Of a stretch of 64,000 nt of DNA, positions 25,335-34,106 are shown in pieces (position 1 is the stretch's first letter; every line of letters begins with the position of its first letter). Both the position numbers and the translations under genes were made by a program. The stretch covers positions 39,841 through 103,840 of the forward strand of contig DASYZE010000066.1 of NCBI GenBank assembly GCA_035946625.1. The letters run 5' to 3'. A model generated the notes under the pieces. The model was given only the letters and a program-made list of their open reading frames with translations. It made no database searches and was not told the DNA's origin. Source of the stretch: DASYXZ01 sp035946625 (GTDB lineage: Bacteria; Acidobacteriota; Terriglobia; UBA7540).

Positions 25335-25658
25335 CTACCAGCCTTTTCCGCTGAAGGCTTTTTTCACCAGCTCATTGAGCGTTCTAACCCGGACGAAGTA
25401 ATTCCCCCGCACACGGATGGCATCAATCTTGCCAGCTCGAATCCAGGAATAGAAATTGTCCATGGTTACACCACATCCAGTTCTGGCACAGAGGCTGCGC
25501 CAAGCCTCGATCGCCATGAGCACGGGCGGGGTTCCCGGGAAGCGGAGCGGTTGGCCGCGCGCATCGCGGGCGAAGCTTTTTGCTTCGCCTGGCACGGCGA
25601 ATGACGGCTCTCTCATTTTTCCAAGCGACTCTCGTTCTCGTTCGCTCGTGTCGGTCAT
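25335..25658 (-). CDS. Excisionase-like DNA-binding protein, paralogue 3
   Basis: The ATG at 25658 gives 107 residues; an in-frame TTG at 25688 is less likely. The C-terminal half reads PPVLMAIEAWRSLCARTGCG followed by MDNFYSWIRAGKIDAIRVRGNYFV, a helix-turn-helix with a beta wing as in excisionase/AlpA-type proteins. It aligns along its C-terminal half with the gene products at 25813 and 26277. Its N-terminus is charged and unlike theirs. It is the most divergent copy, and is separated from the next gene by a palindromic repeat. Confidence 0.7.
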   Translation of the reverse strand: MTDTSERERESLGKMREPSFAVPGEAKSFARDARGQPLRFPGTPPVLMAIEAWRSLCARTGCGVTMDNFYSWIRAGKIDAIRVRGNYFVRVRTLNELVKKAFSGKGW

Positions 25659-25725
25659 ACCAAGTTGTTCCCTTTTCCGCCTTCGCAAGGCGGACGCCCG
25701 TCGGCGAGTTCGCGGTTCTCACTCA

Positions 25726-25781
25726 TTGTAGCGGCGGTCTGTGACCGCCGGGTTTTCGGCGCTCATAGAGTGCCGCTACAA
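25726..25781. repeat. TTGTAGCGGC palindromic element (56 bp)
   Basis: Perfect 10-nt terminal inverted repeats TTGTAGCGGC and GCCGCTACAA enclose GGCGGTCtgtGACCGCC. It is MITE-like; relatives lie at 26208, 28161, 29708 and 32351. Confidence 0.75.
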
Positions 25782-25812
25782 CGATCGTAGTCAAGCCTGC
25801 GCCCAACACCGT

Positions 25813-26154
25813 TTACATCAAGGACTCCCCGTTAAGACATTGCTCGATCAGGTCGTTCAGCATTTTGATGGGGACAAAGATTTTCCTGCCCAGGCGTACG
25901 GCGGGGACTTTGCCATCCCGTATCCAGCGCACAAAGGTACTCTTGGCAATACTGCCCCCGGTTTTCGCGCAAATCAGCCTCCACGCCTGGTGCGGACTGA
26001 GCATCAGTGGAGTTTTGGGCGCCCTTAATGACATGCGGTACCTGTGTTGCGCTTCGATTTTCTCTTGCGCTGTTTTCTTTTTGCGCGGACTCGTTGGCGC
26101 CGGCATGCCCTCGTTCACCTCGACGCCGGGTCCTTTATTCTGCGAATCGCTCAT
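25813..26154 (-). CDS. Excisionase-like DNA-binding protein, paralogue 2
   Basis: The 113-residue product has a strong AAAGGAGG 7 nt before its ATG. The N-terminal 40 residues are disordered and Lys/Pro-rich. The core PLMLSPHQAWRLICAKTG then STFVRWIRDGKVPAVRLGR and FVPIKMLNDLIEQCL matches the helix-turn-helix of the genes on either side; WIRDGK is the recognition turn. The same motif in three consecutive genes argues for tandem duplication. Function is unknown, probably a transcription or recombination-directionality factor. Confidence 0.78.
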   Translation of the reverse strand: MSDSQNKGPGVEVNEGMPAPTSPRKKKTAQEKIEAQHRYRMSLRAPKTPLMLSPHQAWRLICAKTGGSIAKSTFVRWIRDGKVPAVRLGRKIFVPIKMLNDLIEQCLNGESLM

Positions 26155-26207
26155 CTAAAAAACCTCCTTTAAAACCAGGGCTGCAAATTTTCGGCGCCAT
26201 CACCTCA

Positions 26208-26265
26208 GGTAGTGGCTGGCGGAGTTTATTCCGCCGCCCGCGGCAGGCGCCGAGCGCCGCTACAA
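26208..26265. repeat. GTAGCGGC-family palindromic element, degenerate
   Basis: It ends in GCGCCGCTACAA and contains GGCGGAGTTTATTCCGCC; the left arm is degenerate (GGTAGTGGCTGG). It lies between paralogues 1 and 2. Confidence 0.55.
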
Positions 26266-26276
26266 ACGACATGGAG

Positions 26277-26630
26277 CTATTCCTCCCCACCAAGGCATTT
26301 CTGAATCACGTCATCGAACATATTGACCGGGACCAGGATTTTTCTGCCCATGCGGATGGTGCAGACCCTGCCATCGCGTATCCAGCGATAGAAAGTGCCG
26401 AGCGCAATGCCGCCGCCAGTTTTGGCGCAGAGAATACGCCAGGCGGCGGTGGGGTTCATCATCAGCGGAGTGGCCGGGGATTTTCTGCTGAATTGGGCAG
26501 GATCCGCGGAAACTCGTCTGAACATGTCGTGGGGGGTTTTTCCAGCAGCGGCCGTTTTGTTCGCCGCGTCGGTCGCGGAAGGTGGCCGCGGTTTGCCGTT
26601 GCCGGTTGCGTGATCGAACGGGTTTTCCAT
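26277..26630 (-). CDS. Excisionase-like DNA-binding protein, paralogue 1
   Basis: The 117-residue product starts 1 nt after the stop of the upstream Cys/His protein gene (TGA-T-ATG), so the two should be translationally coupled. After a disordered N-terminus it reads PLMMNPTAAWRILCAKTG and IALGTFYRWIRDGRVCTIRM, then ILVPVNMFDDVIQKCL. This is the same helix-turn-helix core as paralogue 2, and the best-preserved of the three. Family: excisionase/AlpA-like by eye; true partner DNA unknown. Confidence 0.78.
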   Translation of the reverse strand: MENPFDHATGNGKPRPPSATDAANKTAAAGKTPHDMFRRVSADPAQFSRKSPATPLMMNPTAAWRILCAKTGGGIALGTFYRWIRDGRVCTIRMGRKILVPVNMFDDVIQKCLGGEE

Positions 26631-26631
26631 A

Positions 26632-27057
26632 TCATGCCATTCCTTTCAAAAATGCCTGGCGCAACTCCATGGCTTGGCGCTTGCGACGGAGGCGATTGTC
26701 TTCGTCCTCGGTGGTGAGGCCGTAGCGGGCGATTTCAAGCATCCGCAGGCTGGGCTGGCGGGATTGGAAGAACCGCGGCTCTTCTTCCTGATGGAAGTGG
26801 CAGAGGCACATGCCCGCCTCCGCCTGGGTGGCGGGATAAATGCAACCCTTCACTTTGCAGCGTGCGCCCGGAGCAAGGCCGGCGGGCAGGCCGGGCGGCG
26901 GCGGTCCGGATGGGTGGGCGCCGGCGGCGTTTTCATCCAGCGGACGGGGGCGGGGCGCTTCCTTCGCTCTGGCGCGTTGGCTCCGGCTGGCTTCGGCCAT
27001 GTCCGGGAAAAATTTACTTGCCATTGCGGGCTGTTCGTGATTGTGTGTGTGGATCAT
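26632..27057 (-). CDS. Cys/His-rich hypothetical protein of the excisionase-like cluster
   Basis: The 141-residue product has a proline-rich disordered start and a central CKVKGCIYPATQAEAG then MCLCHFHQEEEPRFF, which offers three or four Cys and two His for a zinc site. The C-terminus is a charged helix (DEDNRLRRKRQAMELRQAF). AAGGAGC lies 6 nt upstream of the ATG. No family is recognised. Its coupling to paralogue 1 suggests the two products act together, perhaps as a nucleic-acid-binding complex. Confidence 0.7.
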   Translation of the reverse strand: MIHTHNHEQPAMASKFFPDMAEASRSQRARAKEAPRPRPLDENAAGAHPSGPPPPGLPAGLAPGARCKVKGCIYPATQAEAGMCLCHFHQEEEPRFFQSRQPSLRMLEIARYGLTTEDEDNRLRRKRQAMELRQAFLKGMA

Positions 27058-27299
27058 CGGGTTGCTCCTTCGAGCGGAATGTTTTTTCTGGCATTGACAA
27101 GCGGTGGTTTGACATGCACAATTCGCAAGTCAACCGAGAATCAAATCGCACTACACAGACCTCGCGCGGAGAATTATTGGCGTGAGGCTTCGCTGACCTG
27201 ATGGCGGCTGGGGCCGCCGGTGGTCGGGGCCCCGGCAGGCCCTCCGGATGCGGATTGAGCGGCCGGGAACAAAGTCCAATTGGAGTGAGGAAGAAAAGC

Positions 27300-27800
27300 A
27301 TGGCTGCAATCGATACCGGGAAAGTTATTCGCAAGGTTCGTCACCGCCTCGAATTGAGCCAGGAAGGCTTATCGCGTCTAATGAATTCCACCAAAGGCGC
27401 CGTCCAACATTGGGAGCGCGGCCGCAATATTCCCAGCCTGGGCCGGCTCCTGGCCTTGCGCCAGCTTTGCCCGCGTTCCCCGGAGCGAAGCACCCTGGAC
27501 GCCCTCATTCATCAAGCGCAAAACGGCGTGGGGCCGGGAAACTCCAAGCATCTTCCCATCGCCATGCGAAGCTCCAACGGGATCCACTCCAGACTGCGCC
27601 TGGCGGCCTTTCCGCCTCCGGAGTTTCGCCTGATGCAGCGCGAAAACGGCCGCCTCCAGCGCCACATCACCAAACTCGAGTCCGCCCTTAAGCGCCGCGT
27701 GGAGCGGGTTCGCATCCTTGAAAATCTGGCCACCGACTTGCAGCGGGAAATGGCCCGGCTCCGCGCCGGACGTCAAAGGCGCAATTTGCAATCGACATAA
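27300..27800 (+). CDS. XRE-family regulator with C-terminal coiled coil
   Basis: The ATG at 27300 (GAGG 11 nt upstream) gives 166 residues. The N-terminus VIRKVRHRLELSQEGLSRLM then STKGAVQHWERGRNIPSLGRLLAL is a canonical XRE/Cro helix-turn-helix. The C-terminal third (FRLMQRENGRLQRHITKLESAL...) is a Leu-heptad coiled coil that may multimerise the protein. It is divergent from the Cys/His-excisionase cluster with about 240 bp between, so it may control that cluster. The reading frame extends upstream to 27201 but lacks protein-like sequence. Confidence 0.8.
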   Translation: MAAIDTGKVIRKVRHRLELSQEGLSRLMNSTKGAVQHWERGRNIPSLGRLLALRQLCPRSPERSTLDALIHQAQNGVGPGNSKHLPIAMRSSNGIHSRLRLAAFPPPEFRLMQRENGRLQRHITKLESALKRRVERVRILENLATDLQREMARLRAGRQRRNLQST

Positions 27801-28328
27801 GTCAACCCGCCGATGGAGTAACCCTTGCGGCCGGGCGGGCCGTTGGCGGTCAACCCCGGGGACCATTCCATCAGGCGAAGTTGGCTTGCCCCGCCAAGGC
27901 GGAATAATGGGGCGGGAGTGGCAGGTGCGCATCAACGGCCCTTCTCTCTCCCGAGGTGGTAGGTACTTCTGCCCAGGAAGGTATCCCGAGATTAATCACC
28001 AATCTGATAAACATCAATCGGGTAGATTACCGATTTGAAAATAAATAAACCCCTAAAACACCTTAAGGCGGAGTAAGGGTTTTCCCCGATGGACCAACGG
28101 AGGGATACCGGCGCTGTCCGGCACTTCGAAAAGACAGGGGGTGGCGGAGTTTGCTTTTTTTGGTAGCGGCGGTCTCTGACCGCCGGCTTTTGACTCAATG
28201 ATTCCGGCCGTCAAAGAACGCCGCAGCAAAAAACTGTACCCCTGTCCAATGACAGATCCCGATTCCCTAACCGCCGGCCCTCCTGTATAATTCATCCGAT
28301 TCTTAATTCACTCCCCGGAGACAATTGA
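27801..28328. other. Non-coding region with a palindromic repeat
   Basis: No convincing gene is seen. It includes a palindromic element at 28161-28228. The CCCCGGAGACAATTGA just before the MFS start holds the likely ribosome site (GGAG). Confidence 0.45.
28161..28228. repeat. GTAGCGGCGGTC palindromic element
   Basis: TGGTAGCGGCGGTCTCTGAC starts the unit and ACGCCGCAGCAA ends it, with an inner GGCGGTCtctGACCGCC hairpin. Confidence 0.65.
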
Positions 28329-29666
28329 TTGGCTGACGTTCTTGCCGGCGTGATCGCCCCCGTTGAGGTTTCAGTTGCGGACCACGCGCGGCGCCATATC
28401 GCCGTGCGGCTGCTTCCATTTCTTTTCATTCTCTACATCGTCAATTATCTGGATCGCACCAGCGTGGCCTACGCCGCGCTCGGCATGTCGCGCGAATTGG
28501 GATTCAGCGACCGCGTGATTGGATTGGGCACAGGAGTATTTTTCATCAGCTACCTGGCCCTCCAGACTCCCGGAGCCCTGCTGGTGGAGCGCTGGAGCGC
28601 GCGGCGGACGATCTCTGCATCCTTGATCTTATGGGGATCTCTCACCGCGTTGACGGGGTTGGTGCACACGCCCGGCCAACTTTATTTTGCACGCTTCGTA
28701 TTGGGTGGGGCGGAAGCGGCATTTTTCCCGGGCGTGATCGTCTATTTGAGCCACTGGTTTATTCGCGAGGACCGCGCCAAGGCGACCAGTAATTTTATGG
28801 GTGCGATTCCGCTCTCCTTTGTGATTGGCTCGCCGGTGGCGGGCTGGATTCTCAGCCATGCGTGGCTCGGTTTTGCGGGCTGGCGCTGGCTCTTCTTCCT
28901 GGAGGGATTGCCCGCCGTCGTTCTGGGCACGGTGGCATTTTTCTTCCTCACCGATTGGCCCCGCGAGGCCGCCTGGCTGGCGCCCGAACGCAGGCAGTGG
29001 ATTGAACAAACACTGGAGGATGAAAAACCCGCGGGCGCGCAAGTGACCACAGCTTGGCAGGCACTTAAGTCGCCCCAGGTTCTGCTGCTTGCCTTGATGA
29101 CCTTCTTCAATTATTTTCCGATCTATACTTTCGTTTTCTGGTTCCCGACCATGCTCAAGCGTCAGTCAGGGCTTTCGGACTTTCGCCTGGGCTTGCTGGG
29201 AGCCATCCCTTACGCCGTTGGCTTCCTGGTGATGCAGATCGGCGGATGGCATTCAGATAAATGGGCGGAAAGGCGCTGGCATTCCGCCATCCCGATGTTG
29301 ATTGGGGCGGCGGGATTTCTGGGGCTCCTCGCCCAACCTCGCACAACTTTAATCGAAGTTATTTTGTTCACCGTAGGTGGTGTGTGCATTGCCTACCTCC
29401 CTACGTTCTGGGCCATCCCCACGGAAGTTCTGAGCCAGTCTGCAGCAGCGGCCGCCGTGGGAATGATCAACGCGGTGGGCAGCGCCGCGGGCTTTGCCGG
29501 GCCTTACTTGTTCGGCTACCTCAACACGCGCACGGGATCTTTTTCAACCGGGCTGGCCCTGATGGCCGTCTCGGCAGTTGTCGGAGGAATGTTGATCCTG
29601 TGCACGCCCAAAAACGCAAGAGCGCCCGGCCGTTTACCGTCCACACCGGCACGGACTAGAACCTGA
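28329..29666 (+). CDS. MFS transporter, anion:cation symporter (ACS)-like
   Basis: The 445-residue protein has twelve predicted membrane helices. The N-terminal LYIVNYLDRTSVAYAALGMSR and the loop between helices 2 and 3 (GALLVERWSARR) fit the ACS family, which takes up organic anions such as tartrate, glucarate and phthalate with H+. TTG is the start codon, with GGAG about 10 nt upstream. The C-terminal tail (RAPGRLPSTPARTRT) is short and basic. No catabolic genes lie near, so the substrate is unknown. Confidence 0.87.
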   Translation: MADVLAGVIAPVEVSVADHARRHIAVRLLPFLFILYIVNYLDRTSVAYAALGMSRELGFSDRVIGLGTGVFFISYLALQTPGALLVERWSARRTISASLILWGSLTALTGLVHTPGQLYFARFVLGGAEAAFFPGVIVYLSHWFIREDRAKATSNFMGAIPLSFVIGSPVAGWILSHAWLGFAGWRWLFFLEGLPAVVLGTVAFFFLTDWPREAAWLAPERRQWIEQTLEDEKPAGAQVTTAWQALKSPQVLLLALMTFFNYFPIYTFVFWFPTMLKRQSGLSDFRLGLLGAIPYAVGFLVMQIGGWHSDKWAERRWHSAIPMLIGAAGFLGLLAQPRTTLIEVILFTVGGVCIAYLPTFWAIPTEVLSQSAAAAAVGMINAVGSAAGFAGPYLFGYLNTRTGSFSTGLALMAVSAVVGGMLILCTPKNARAPGRLPSTPARTRT

Positions 29667-30502
29667 ATTCCAGCCGCAATACGGACCGCCCGTCCGTCGG
29701 CCCAGCATTGTAGCGGCGGTCGGAGTTTGCCCCGTCGAGGCGGGGACCGCCCAATTGTCACGCCATGTCGATCCCGGATTTGAAGGACTTGGGTGACTAT
29801 GGCGTTTATCGCGGCTAGTCAGCAATGAGCGATCAATCCCGCGCGGGCGTATGGGACCTCTCTTGCATCGCAAATTTGAATGACAATTTTCGGCCCCCGC
29901 GTAGTCATAATCATCGCTATCCATAAGTTGTAAATACGACTAATGTAATCCGGAGGCCGATGCTCAATGGGTTAGATGCAAAATCAGCCCTTCCAGCTCT
30001 CCTTCAATCTCCCTCTCAAGTTCCATTTCCAAGCCTCCTGCGTCACCTCCGAGGGCGGCTCGGTCTGGCGCGGGAGATCGACGAGCGGCTTGGCGTCGAC
30101 GGACTCTTCGAACAATACCTTACTGACTTCGGCCGTGGAGGAAACCCGCGGTTCACTTTCTTTGACCTCCCGCGGCAGTCACCGCATAGTCGTTTGGCGC
30201 GTTACGAAGAGTCACCTGACGCGGCGGTTCTCCCGAAGCGTGGCATACTTGATGGAAACGCTGCCGCTGGGTGCGGGTGGCAGAAACGCTCGGCAGGAAT
30301 AGAAATCCATCAACAAAGGTTGAGGGCGGAACAGTCCCTGGGAAACTGCTTTGAAATGAGGGGATTCCTGGTTTTTCCCGTACCCTGGGAGACCCTGGGC
30401 TGGCCCCTTCGCGCCGCTCGCGTCGTTCGGGGCGGGAAGTGTGAGATAATAGTCTTAGCGCAAATGCTTGGGTACATACTGGCTCGTGGTCGGGAGGCCA
30501 AA
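29667..30502. other. Non-coding or degraded region before the CHASE2 gene
   Basis: The first 90 bp hold a palindromic element (29708-29753). The CHASE2 frame is open from 29960, but residues encoded before 30503 are low-complexity Arg/Ser/Leu-rich and do not look like a domain. I treat them as non-coding. Plus-strand promoters were not clear. Confidence 0.45.
29708..29753. repeat. TTGTAGCGGCGGTC palindromic element, partial
   Basis: The left arm is as in 25726; the inner hairpin is CCCCGtcgagGCGGGG with GGCGGTC/GACCGCC arms. The right terminal arm is absent. Confidence 0.6.
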
Positions 30503-31984
30503 ATGAAAATCCCGGCTCAGGTTGGAGGAGAAATGCCGGCGAGTTTCGCTCCCCGATTCAAGGGTGCATTGGGCATCAGCGGACTGGTCTGTGTCCTCAG
30601 CGTGGCGATGTATGCGCCAGCCTCTTTGGTTCGAAACCCAAGATCATTGGCTCGCCTTCTGAACGAAATTGAGTTGAAAACCCTCGATCTACGTTTCCTC
30701 ATGCGTGGCTTCCGCACCCCCAATCCCGCTATCGCAATTGTGGCAGTCGACCAAAAAACTCTCGACGTGCTTGGACACTGGCCGATTACACGTGATTTTT
30801 ATGCGAATACGGTAGACATCTTGCGGGAGGACGGGGCGCGTGTGATTGCATTCAATATAGTCTTCCCAGAGCCAGACCGCAATTCGGCAATGCAACCGGT
30901 TCAGCGGGACGATAAAACCCAAGATGAGGTCGCGAGGTCAGCCGTGAAAAGCCCAGCGCCGGCAGCGCGGCTGAAAGCACCAGAGGCTCGCACAGACAAC
31001 GACCAAAAGTTTGCCGACGCGATTTTGTGGTCCCACAACACCATCCTTGCTTATTCTCTGCTGTTTGATCTTAAGGACACAAAAACGCAGAACAAGCAAC
31101 GAGTCAGAGAATTTGTGAGCTACCTTACTTTCGCGGCCGGTCTCCAGGTCATTCACCCCGAATATGGGAAGTCGATGAATTGCCAATATTGCGAGGCGGT
31201 GGGCGTAATACCCGACCTGCCCAAGCTGGCCGAGAACGCAAAGAATTTTGGGTTTTTCATTATAGTGCCTGACCAGGATGGTGTAGTTCGAAGCGAGCCG
31301 TTGGTTATCCGATTTCAAAACAACTATTATCTCTCACTCGACGTGGCCGCTGTGGTCGCCTACAACAATCTTTCGCCCCACAAAGTGGCAGCTTTTCTCA
31401 ACTCAAATGGCCTTGAAGGAATAGAATTGGCATCTCGTGCAATACGCACCGACCCGGATGGGTATGTTCAGATCAATTATCGAGGCCCCGCAGGCACCTA
31501 TCCCACTTATTCATTTGGCGACGTCATTCAAGGCAAGATTCCCGCCTCGGCTTTCAAGGATAAGATTGTGCTGATCGGCGTCACGGCAAACGGGATAGTG
31601 GAAACCAGTGGAGTTCCATTTCAGACGAGCGGCTTCCCCGGAGTGGAGGTGCACGCCAATATCATGGACAACTTGCTGAGCGGTCAGTTTATCCACCGCG
31701 GTCCTCGCGAGAATTTGGCTGACATCGGTCTTATCATTCTCTTCAGCCTTGCCCCGGGCTTGCTACTGGGGTGCATCTCCCCGATGCGCGCGACGGTACT
31801 AGTCGCCATCATCTCATTAGCCTTTCTCTGGCTGGCGTACTACCTTTTCGCCTCCCACCATGTTTGGCTCTCCGTGCTGTTCCCAATCACTGCCCTGGCC
31901 TCGAGCTATGGAGGGATCGTCGCGTACTATTTTTTGATCGGACGGATTTCGCCAGACCCTCGAGAGGCGAACGGACGCAACTGA
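30503..31984 (+). CDS. CHASE2-domain membrane sensor without output domain
   Basis: GGGAGG lies five nt before the ATG at 30503, giving 493 residues. A signal anchor (about 22-38, SGLVCVLSVAMYAPASL) leads into a CHASE2 domain (LLNEIELKTLDLRFLMRG, AIVAVDQKTLDVLG, then GRVFIGxT-like KIVLIGVTANGI), and three C-terminal membrane helices (about 400-475). The usual cyclase, kinase or diguanylate cyclase output domain is missing: the frame ends 14 residues after the last helix (ISPDPREANGRN). It may be a truncated sensor or the CHASE2 member of a split CHAT-CHASE2 pair; a CHAT fragment lies immediately downstream on the other strand. Confidence 0.8.
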   Translation: MKIPAQVGGEMPASFAPRFKGALGISGLVCVLSVAMYAPASLVRNPRSLARLLNEIELKTLDLRFLMRGFRTPNPAIAIVAVDQKTLDVLGHWPITRDFYANTVDILREDGARVIAFNIVFPEPDRNSAMQPVQRDDKTQDEVARSAVKSPAPAARLKAPEARTDNDQKFADAILWSHNTILAYSLLFDLKDTKTQNKQRVREFVSYLTFAAGLQVIHPEYGKSMNCQYCEAVGVIPDLPKLAENAKNFGFFIIVPDQDGVVRSEPLVIRFQNNYYLSLDVAAVVAYNNLSPHKVAAFLNSNGLEGIELASRAIRTDPDGYVQINYRGPAGTYPTYSFGDVIQGKIPASAFKDKIVLIGVTANGIVETSGVPFQTSGFPGVEVHANIMDNLLSGQFIHRGPRENLADIGLIILFSLAPGLLLGCISPMRATVLVAIISLAFLWLAYYLFASHHVWLSVLFPITALASSYGGIVAYYFLIGRISPDPREANGRN

Positions 31985-32140
31985 TTGACCCGCTTTGAGG
32001 TCGCTCGGATTGATAGGGAGGGCCGCCGACCTGCAACGCAGACTCATCACCCATGGCTTGCTGCCTGCCCCTTGCCACACGCGCCGGTCCTTTTCACTGG
32101 GCGCGAGAGGCGAAGACTCCCAGCCGCAGAGCTTTCCCTC

Positions 32141-32350
32141 CTGGCGTAGCGCCGATGCCTCATCCTCTTTCTGTGCCAAATGAGTATAAAACTGCTTCAT
32201 GCGCAATTCCGTCGAGGCGTCGTCAACGGCCCGCAGTGATGCCGCGACGGTTCTGGCGCCGGCAAAGAGAAATGCCTGAACCAAGCCGATGCTCCCTTCC
32301 TCTCCTTCAAGTTTTCCGGTTCCAGTGTTGCAGGCAGAAAGCCCGGGAAT
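32141..32350 (-). pseudogene. CHAT-domain (caspase-like) fragment
   Basis: On the minus strand the frame reads IPGLSACNTGTG, GEEGSIGLVQAFLFAG and ARTVAASLRAVDDASTELRM, ending KEDEASALRQ. This is the end of a CHAT (caspase-like) domain including the catalytic-Cys motif LSACNTG. The frame is cut at the 5' side by a stop inside a palindromic repeat (32351-32372) and has no recognisable C-terminus after ALRQ. It is a remnant of a larger gene, lying tail-to-tail with the CHASE2 gene; these two domains are often found together. Confidence 0.75.
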
Positions 32351-32372
32351 GGCGGCGTAAAGCCGCCGCTAC
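32351..32372. repeat. GCGGCGTAAAGCCGCCGCTAC palindrome at the CHAT break
   Basis: The hairpin GGCGGCgtaaaGCCGCC marks the upstream break of the CHAT fragment; its end GCCGCTAC is that of the dispersed family. Confidence 0.65.
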
Positions 32373-32413
32373 TTTTCTTCAGCAAGTTATTTAAGTGGGG
32401 TCAGCGCCAATCT

Positions 32414-32833
32414 TCAACCTCCTTCCGGCAAGGGTTTGCCGATTTCCCAATGATGGCCGAACGGGTCCACGATTCTTCCCAAGCGCCAACCATAGTCGTT
32501 GGCGACGGGCCGAACCACTTTGGCCCCCGCCGTGACAGCGCGATCGAATGCCGCGTCCGGATCTTCCACGGTCATGACCATTCGCACGGAACCGCCGCCA
32601 AGAGACTCCGGGCTGAAGTTAAGGTGCTCGGGTGACTCGTCGGTAACCCAGAATACGGCGGGCCCCACGGACAATTGAGCGACCACCGAGCCGCTTGGAT
32701 CTTCAATGTGAAACAACTCGCCAGCTCCGAACGCTGCCTTGTAAAACTCGAGCGCCTTCTTCCCGTTTCGCACCGAGAGCATGGGAGCGATCCCGGTTTT
32801 CTGGCCGTTGCCTGCTGGTGAGTCATTGCTCAT
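32414..32833 (-). CDS. VOC-superfamily protein (PhnB/glyoxalase-like)
   Basis: The 139-residue protein is a single VOC module pair: IAPMLSVRNGKKALEFYKAAFGAGEL, LSVGPAVFWVTDE, DAAFDRAVTAGAKVVRPV and DYGWRLGRIVDPFGHHWEI. This is the 'glyoxalase-like PhnB' shape used by many small resistance or lyase enzymes. Metal-ligand residues are not obvious at the usual positions, so the catalytic role is uncertain. Gene is intact with an RBS-like AAGGAGAT about 5 nt upstream. Confidence 0.85.
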   Translation of the reverse strand: MSNDSPAGNGQKTGIAPMLSVRNGKKALEFYKAAFGAGELFHIEDPSGSVVAQLSVGPAVFWVTDESPEHLNFSPESLGGGSVRMVMTVEDPDAAFDRAVTAGAKVVRPVANDYGWRLGRIVDPFGHHWEIGKPLPEGG

Positions 32834-32911
32834 CGATAATCTCCTTTTTCGCGCATATCAATCTCAGTTGTCTTCATCAATCATCAAAACTTGCGGTGGT
32901 TTTGCAACTTA

Positions 32912-32965
32912 ACCCTCTCCACCGGGGAGAGGGTGTCCGTCAGCGGACGGACGGGTGAGGGGTTG
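32912..32965. repeat. CCCTCACCCGTCC repeat, short copy
   Basis: Half of the longer repeat: hairpin CCCTCTCCaccGGGGAGAGGG followed by GTCCGTCAGCGGACGGAC and GGGTGAGGGG. Confidence 0.7.
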
Positions 32966-32984
32966 CTTTGAGGCAAAACCAAAC

Positions 32985-34106
32985 TCACTCCCGCTTCATA
33001 CCCACGCCAAATTGATTTCCCGCTCGCAGCACTTTCCCGTGGGCAATGGTGAGGTCGAGCAATTTCTCGCTCTGCACGGCGCGCCCGGTTTCATCCGTAA
33101 GGGTGGCCACAACCTTCCTGGTGGCAACATCGATTACCTCTCCGGTGGAAGGGAAGGCGTAGCGGCCATCCATGCTGAAGCTGATCCAGCCGGGCATGTC
33201 GCGGAGCTTGATGGTGTCAGTCTGTTGGGGCGGCATCACCGTGGCATCGAAAATATGGATGGCGTTGTTGGCGCCGTCTGACACCCAGATCTCGCGTTCG
33301 TCCGGCGTCAAAGCGATGCCGTGGCTCGGGCAGCCGTGGCGCTTCACCGGCCCTTGCTGGTATCCCTGCACTTCCACCCGATAGCGCTTGCGCCCGGTGC
33401 GAATGTCGCCTACTTCAAAACCGAGTAAACCATTGACGTTCACAAAACAGAGGGTGTTGGTTCCATTCACGGTAAAGGGGCGAATGACATCCGAGAACGG
33501 CCCCACGGTGCCCAGCACCTTGCGGCTCTGAGCGTCGGCCACAGTAAGAAGTTTCGACCGCAAGCCCGCCATGTAAACGCGTTGGCCGTCGAGGGAGTAG
33601 ATGGTATTGTGAGCGCCCGAATCGGTTTCGATGCTGGTGATCACGGCGCCGGTGTCGGCGTTCACGACATTCCAGAAATTGCCCTCCAGTTGCGGCACGT
33701 AAAGCGTTTTCCCGTCGGGCGAAATTGCCAGGCGGTCGCAGCCGCCTTCGTAGGCTTTATCCCACAGGATTTTGCCCGTGACGGCATCCAAAGCCAGCAT
33801 CCGTTTATTGTTGGTCACGTAGATCCGGCCGGTTTTCGCGCTGGCGGCGATGCCTTTAACGTTCTCGGGCTTTTCTCCGGGCGCCACGTTCCAGGTGGGT
33901 ATGCGTTTGGCGAATTTAAACCCATTGTCCATGTCGAAGACAAGAATCCCTACGCCGCCATATTCCACGTAGTTGCGAATGCCAGGGCTGGCAACGTACA
34001 ACAAGTGAGTGGTTTTGCCGGCGGGCGACTGGCCTCCCAGCAGCAAGGTGGACGGAAAAAAAACGGGAAGACTTATTAAAAATAACCGAAATAGTCTTGC
34101 ACTCAT
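32985..34106 (-). CDS. Secreted YncE-like beta-propeller protein
   Basis: The 373-residue protein has a signal peptide (LFLISLPVFFPSTLLLGG) and repeated blades of the YncE/lactonase type, for example GRIYVTNNKRMLALDAVTG, KTLYVPQLEGNFWNVVNA, RVYMAGLRSKLLTVADA and REIWVSDGANNAIHIFDA. Seven blades are likely. Such proteins bind nucleic acid, ligands or surfaces; some are lactonases. No catalytic triad stands out. It is probably periplasmic. Confidence 0.82.
   Translation of the reverse strand: MSARLFRLFLISLPVFFPSTLLLGGQSPAGKTTHLLYVASPGIRNYVEYGGVGILVFDMDNGFKFAKRIPTWNVAPGEKPENVKGIAASAKTGRIYVTNNKRMLALDAVTGKILWDKAYEGGCDRLAISPDGKTLYVPQLEGNFWNVVNADTGAVITSIETDSGAHNTIYSLDGQRVYMAGLRSKLLTVADAQSRKVLGTVGPFSDVIRPFTVNGTNTLCFVNVNGLLGFEVGDIRTGRKRYRVEVQGYQQGPVKRHGCPSHGIALTPDEREIWVSDGANNAIHIFDATVMPPQQTDTIKLRDMPGWISFSMDGRYAFPSTGEVIDVATRKVVATLTDETGRAVQSEKLLDLTIAHGKVLRAGNQFGVGMKRE

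Noticed and set aside
29960..30502. 180-codon upstream extension of the CHASE2 frame
   Set aside because: No domain; GGGAGG at five nt from ATG 30503 decides the start.
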